Source: Victivallales bacterium (lineage in GTDB: Bacteria; Verrucomicrobiota; Lentisphaeria; Oligosphaerales; Lenti-02). From it: 8,842 nucleotides of DNA. Below, one piece after another: positions 5,689 to 8,842 of the stretch. The position numbers were made by a program, and so were the translations under genes. Each line of letters begins with the position of its first letter. Position 1 is the first letter of the stretch. A model generated the notes under the pieces. That model did no database searches, was not told the origin of the DNA, and worked only from the letters and a program-made list of their open reading frames with translations. The DNA is taken from contig JABGQJ010000293.1 of NCBI GenBank assembly GCA_018648945.1, forward strand, positions 1-8,842, in the 5' to 3' direction.

Positions 5689-7008
5689 ATGAGCGAGTTG
5701 CTGAGCGGATTCTGCCGACGGTGCATCAACCCCAACGTACCGGTCTCCCTGGCTGGGTACTTCACTCCTCGCTACTGGACCCATGTGGCGGACGACCTGC
5801 TGGTTCAGGCGATCGCCTTCCGCCAGGCGGACCAGGCGGCGGCACTGGTCCAGTTCGACCTGGTATCGGCGTCGAACGAGATCATCGCAGCGGTTCGGGA
5901 ACGATGCGCGGACATTGCCGGACTGGCCCCGGAGAACCTGCTCTTCACTGCCAGCCACACCCATACCGCCCCGGAGATCCGCGGCCACCGACGCGGCGGC
6001 AACCCCGAATACACGGCCTTTGTGATCGAGCAGGCGGCCCAAAGCGTGCACGAGGCATTTGCCGACCTGCGCCCCACTCGCCTGCTCACAGGCAGTGCGA
6101 GCGACGACCGCTTTGCCTTCAACCGCCGCTACTGGATGGACGATGGCACGGTGACCACCAATCCACCCCGCCGCGATCCCCGCATCGTGCGCCCCGAGGG
6201 GCCCACGGACCCCGAGATTGGCCTGCTGGCCTTGGCCCGGGAGGGCGCCGGGCACGTGCTGCTGGCAAACATCGCCAACCACCCCGACACCACCGATGGC
6301 TGCGGCGTCTCCGCCGACTGGCATGGCCACGTGCGACGCGTCCTGGAAGCAGCTGATGCCGAACTACAGGTGGTGACCTTGACCGGGGCGGCGGGGAACC
6401 TGAATCACTTTGACCCCAACGGCCCGGCCGAGCAGTCTGGCCTCGATGTGGCGCAGCGGATTGGCGAAGGCTATGCAGCCAGGATCGCCGCAGTGCTGCC
6501 CGCCCTCCGTCCTGCTGCCTCGCACGCGTTCTGTGCCGTGTCTACCACCTTCGTCACCGGCCCGCGCGAGATCTCGCCCGAGGAACTGGCGCAGGCCCGC
6601 GAAGATGCCGCGAACTACGAGTTCGACGAGAGCCGGCAACTGACCAGTGAAGACCTGGCGACCCGGTCTCCTGCCGCATTGAAGTACTTTGCCGACCGCC
6701 TGCTGGCGGTAGCTGAAGATCGCGCGGACCGGGAACTGGAAGTCCACGCCCTGCAGCTTGGCGACACGGTACTGGTGGCCCTGCCGGGCGAACCATTCAC
6801 GGAGATCGGCTTGGCCATCAAGCACGATATGCTGGCTGGCCGCCCGGCCTTGGTGGCCGCGCTCAACCAGGATGTGACCTACATCCCCAACCGCTTCAAT
6901 TTTGGGCGCGGCGGCTACGAAACCACCCCTAGCTGCTCGCCCTATTCCATGGCCACCGCCGATCACCTGTTGGCAGCCACCCGCACGCTGCTCGCGCGGT
7001 TGGGGTGA
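5689..7008 (+). CDS. Neutral/alkaline ceramidase-fold hydrolase, probably cytosolic
   Basis: A 439-aa protein resembling the N-terminal catalytic domain of neutral/alkaline non-lysosomal ceramidases, zinc amidases that cleave the N-acyl bond of ceramide. FTASHTHTAPE (86-96) corresponds to the zinc-binding HTHxGP motif (H90, H92). NHPDTT with SADW (197-211) gives the third ligand H198 and the following conserved segment. TGAAGNLNHFDP (232-243), PGEPFTEIG (366-374, with E368 a candidate ligand) and GGYE (408-411) complete the pattern. It differs from true ceramidases, which are secreted and about 640-780 aa long, in having no signal peptide and no C-terminal immunoglobulin-like domain. Short, leaderless homologues are frequent in planctomycetes and related bacteria, and their substrate is generally unknown, so ceramide cleavage should not be assumed. 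GGAGG at 5677-5681, seven bases before the ATG, is the strongest ribosome binding site in the window. It follows the RdgC-like gene by 31 nt. Confidence 0.8.
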   Translation: MSELLSGFCRRCINPNVPVSLAGYFTPRYWTHVADDLLVQAIAFRQADQAAALVQFDLVSASNEIIAAVRERCADIAGLAPENLLFTASHTHTAPEIRGHRRGGNPEYTAFVIEQAAQSVHEAFADLRPTRLLTGSASDDRFAFNRRYWMDDGTVTTNPPRRDPRIVRPEGPTDPEIGLLALAREGAGHVLLANIANHPDTTDGCGVSADWHGHVRRVLEAADAELQVVTLTGAAGNLNHFDPNGPAEQSGLDVAQRIGEGYAARIAAVLPALRPAASHAFCAVSTTFVTGPREISPEELAQAREDAANYEFDESRQLTSEDLATRSPAALKYFADRLLAVAEDRADRELEVHALQLGDTVLVALPGEPFTEIGLAIKHDMLAGRPALVAALNQDVTYIPNRFNFGRGGYETTPSCSPYSMATADHLLAATRTLLARLG

Positions 7009-7091
7009 CCCCGCTTGCACGTCGGCAACCGGTCGCTAGGTTTCCTCATTCCTCTGCTGCTTTCCTTCGACCAATCGGAGCCGTTTCTCCC

Positions 7092-8063
7092 ATGAAGATC
7101 CTCGTTGCCGGCGGTGCCGGTTTCATCGGTAGTGTATGTACGGAGTACCTGTTGAACCGAGGGCATGAGGTCGTCGTGTTCGACGCACTGATCAACGGTC
7201 ACCGGGAGGCCGTTGATCCCCGGGCGGCCTTCGTCCAAGGCAACCTGGCCGACGTCGATGCGGTCATGCAGACGGTTGCCGAACACCGGCCCGAGGGCGT
7301 CATTCACTTTGCCGCCTTCATCGAGGTCGGCGAGTCCATGCGGGATCCCGGCAAGTACTTCCGGAACAATGTGGCCAACGGCCTGAACCTGCTGGACGCG
7401 TGTGTGGCCCACAAGGTCCGCAAGATCGTCTTCTCGAGCACGGCGGCCGTGTACGGGATGCCCGAGCAGATCCCGATTCCCGAAAGCGAACCGACCAAGC
7501 CCATCAACCCCTACGGCGAATCCAAGCTCATGTTCGAGCGGATTCTCCACTGGTACCGGGAAGCCCATGGCCTGAATTACGTGGCCTTGCGCTACTTCAA
7601 TGCGGCTGGCTGCTCGGTTGCCTTCGGGGAGGACCACCACCCCGAGTCGCACCTGATCCCTCTCATCATGCAGGCGGCCGAAGGGAAACGCGACTGCATC
7701 AAGGTCTTCGGCACCGACTACGACACCCCGGATGGCACCTGCATCCGCGACTACGTGCATGTGCTGGATCTGTCCCAGGCCCACCTCTTGGCTTTGGAGA
7801 GCGATGTCACCGGGGCCTTCAACCTGGGCTCGGGGAATGGGCACAGTGTGCGTGCCATCATCGATGCGGTGCGCGAGGTGACCGGCATCGACTTCCCGGT
7901 CGTGGAGGACGACCGCCGCCCCGGCGACCCGGCGCGGCTGGTCAGCGACAGTACGGCCGCGCGCCAAGTCCTGGGCTGGAAGCCCGAGTTCGACGATGTC
8001 AGGGAGATCGTGCGCAGCGCCTGGGAATGGCGGCGCGCGCACCCCGAGGGGTACAATGAGTAG
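7092..8063 (+). CDS. galE: UDP-glucose 4-epimerase
   Basis: A 323-aa extended short-chain dehydrogenase that interconverts UDP-glucose and UDP-galactose, or the N-acetyl forms, using bound NAD. The NAD-binding loop GGAGFIG is at 7-13. SSTAAVYG (115-122) supplies T117 at the place of the catalytic serine, and YGESK (141-145) gives Y141 and K145. LRYFNAAG (166-173), GEDHHPESHLIPL (179-191), DTPDGTCIRDYVHVLDL (211-227) and RRPGDPARLVSD (275-286) are family-specific substrate-pocket blocks. Leu283 aligns with the gate residue Tyr299 of E. coli GalE, a change linked in other epimerases to acceptance of N-acetylated sugars. It is slightly shorter than the 338-aa E. coli enzyme. ATG 7092 begins the Rossmann strand directly; GGAG at 7077-7080 is eleven bases away, longer than ideal. 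The last 8 nt overlap the next gene, suggesting coupled translation for envelope glycan synthesis. Confidence 0.94.
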   Translation: MKILVAGGAGFIGSVCTEYLLNRGHEVVVFDALINGHREAVDPRAAFVQGNLADVDAVMQTVAEHRPEGVIHFAAFIEVGESMRDPGKYFRNNVANGLNLLDACVAHKVRKIVFSSTAAVYGMPEQIPIPESEPTKPINPYGESKLMFERILHWYREAHGLNYVALRYFNAAGCSVAFGEDHHPESHLIPLIMQAAEGKRDCIKVFGTDYDTPDGTCIRDYVHVLDLSQAHLLALESDVTGAFNLGSGNGHSVRAIIDAVREVTGIDFPVVEDDRRPGDPARLVSDSTAARQVLGWKPEFDDVREIVRSAWEWRRAHPEGYNE

Positions 8064-8842
8064 CAAGATCGAGACAGCCCAAGCCTGGAAACGCTGGGCT
8101 GGTCGAGCTCTTCGCGTCCTCCTGGTTCTCTTCGTCGTCAACGCGGCTCTGGGGCTGGCAACGGCCTGGGCCACCGGCGGTGCGTTCGACCCACGCAGCA
8201 TCCTCCTGCACATCCATAGTCCGGCGGGGTTGGCCGGTGGGCAGGCAGTCTCGACGGGAACCACCGTCTGGCTGGTTGCCGGGGTGCTGATTGCGCTCGG
8301 CCTGATTCTCTTCGTGCGCCTGGGCGCGGCCGTGGCCATCCTGCTGGCTATCGCGTTGATCTGGGGGACACTGGCCTCTACAGGCGCGGATCTCTGGGGC
8401 GACGTCAAGGGGGGACACCTCGGCCTGCTGGGCATGGTCTTTGCCTGCTGGGGGGGGGCGTTGCTCTTCGGGGCAGTCCGCTGGGGCGTGCTGCTCTCGG
8501 TGCAGGGCATCCACCTCTCGCTGTTCACCCTTATGCGGCTCACGCTGATCGGGCATTTCTTCAACACCTCGCTTCCCGGTGCCGTGACTGGGGACCTGCT
8601 CAAGATCGGCTATGTGCGCGACCACTCCGGGCCACGCCAGGCCGAGGCTGTTCTGACCATCTTCCTGGACCGCATCATCGGCCTGCTGGGGCTCTGCATC
8701 GTGGCCAGTGTGATGGTGCTCTGGAATCTCTCCGTCCTGATCAAACTGGGGGCGGGACACCGCTCCCTCCAGTTGGCGGCCTACACCGTAGGCTTGGGCA
8801 GCATTGGCGGCATCGTCTTCGTGCTGCTCGTGGAAGTGCGCG
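8056..8842 (+). CDS. LPG_synthase_TM / UPF0104 family flippase-like membrane protein (3' end outside window)
   Basis: The frame is open from ATG 8056 to the window edge, giving 262 codons. It encodes a polytopic membrane protein with hydrophobic segments near residues 19-38, 71-88, 90-107, 121-140, 199-224 and 239-259. The diagnostic block runs from RWGVLLSVQGI (142-152) through RLTLIGHFFNTSLPGAVTGDLLK (161-183) to FLDRIIGLLGL (203-213), matching the 'ffn..lPg..ggD' and 'l.DR..gl' pattern of the flippase-like domain of MprF and related proteins (PF03706). Members move or modify lipids, or accompany glycosyltransferases in envelope glycolipid synthesis. The hydrophilic stretch at 40-70 and the extra hydrophobic pair before the core make the N-terminus longer than usual. 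The start overlaps the galE stop (ATGAGTAG) and has GAGGGG at 8046-8051. The reading frame stays correct through a run of nine G at 8450-8458. The C-terminus, including any fused catalytic domain, cannot be seen. Confidence 0.85.
   Translation, partial: MSSKIETAQAWKRWAGRALRVLLVLFVVNAALGLATAWATGGAFDPRSILLHIHSPAGLAGGQAVSTGTTVWLVAGVLIALGLILFVRLGAAVAILLAIALIWGTLASTGADLWGDVKGGHLGLLGMVFACWGGALLFGAVRWGVLLSVQGIHLSLFTLMRLTLIGHFFNTSLPGAVTGDLLKIGYVRDHSGPRQAEAVLTIFLDRIIGLLGLCIVASVMVLWNLSVLIKLGAGHRSLQLAAYTVGLGSIGGIVFVLLVEVR

Noticed and set aside
4668..5765. Antisense ORF of 365 codons opposite the RdgC-like gene
   Set aside because: It is a shadow frame without motifs, and the + strand protein has clear family structure.
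8450..8458. Run of nine G as a possible frameshift or sequencing error
   Set aside because: The reading frame is correct on both sides: the family core motif follows in frame, so the run length appears right.
6963..8603. Antisense ORF of 546 codons opposite galE and the membrane protein gene
   Set aside because: It spans two convincing + strand genes and their overlap, has low-complexity Arg/Pro/Ser-rich translation, and no family resemblance.

Overview
The window is GC-rich bacterial DNA in which every supported gene lies on the + strand. It holds eight gene bodies that start inside it, seven complete and one running off the right edge, plus the 3' tail of a gene entering from the left. Three features suggest the PVC superphylum, most likely Planctomycetota: a Tat-exported Gfo/Idh/MocA oxidoreductase of the multi-copy type common there, a cytosolic neutral-ceramidase-fold protein, and a tandem-FHA membrane protein. 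This placement is inference from gene content, not from a phylogenetic marker.

Layout. Bases 1-170 encode the end of an unidentified protein. A 135-nt gap follows with a candidate promoter and a strong hairpin. Next is the Tat-signal oxidoreductase (306-1589). A tightly packed run comes after it: TatD-family hydrolase (1655-2410), double-FHA tail-anchored protein (2426-3163), guanylate kinase gmk (3202-3852) and stand-alone CoaC decarboxylase (3845-4411, overlapping gmk by 8 nt). A 145-nt gap separates this from a second run: RdgC-like protein (4557-5657), ceramidase-like protein (5689-7008), UDP-glucose 4-epimerase galE (7092-8063) and a flippase-like LPG_synthase_TM membrane protein (8056-8842+, overlapping galE by 8 nt).

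How the genes fit together. Gmk (GMP to GDP) and CoaC (coenzyme A synthesis) are housekeeping enzymes whose genes are neighbours in many bacteria, usually with rpoZ between them; here rpoZ is absent and CoaC lacks its usual fused CoaB ligase. GalE and the membrane protein probably form a translationally coupled pair for envelope sugar or glycolipid work. The other genes are mostly single-purpose, and the spacing suggests two or three transcription units rather than one pathway.

I found no CRISPR array, mobile element, RNA gene or obvious defence system. The points most worth a second look are the RdgC-like protein in a probable non-proteobacterium, the two FHA domains that each lack a different phosphothreonine-contact residue, and a GalE gate residue that suggests acceptance of N-acetylated sugars. 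Family calls come from motif recognition without database searches.
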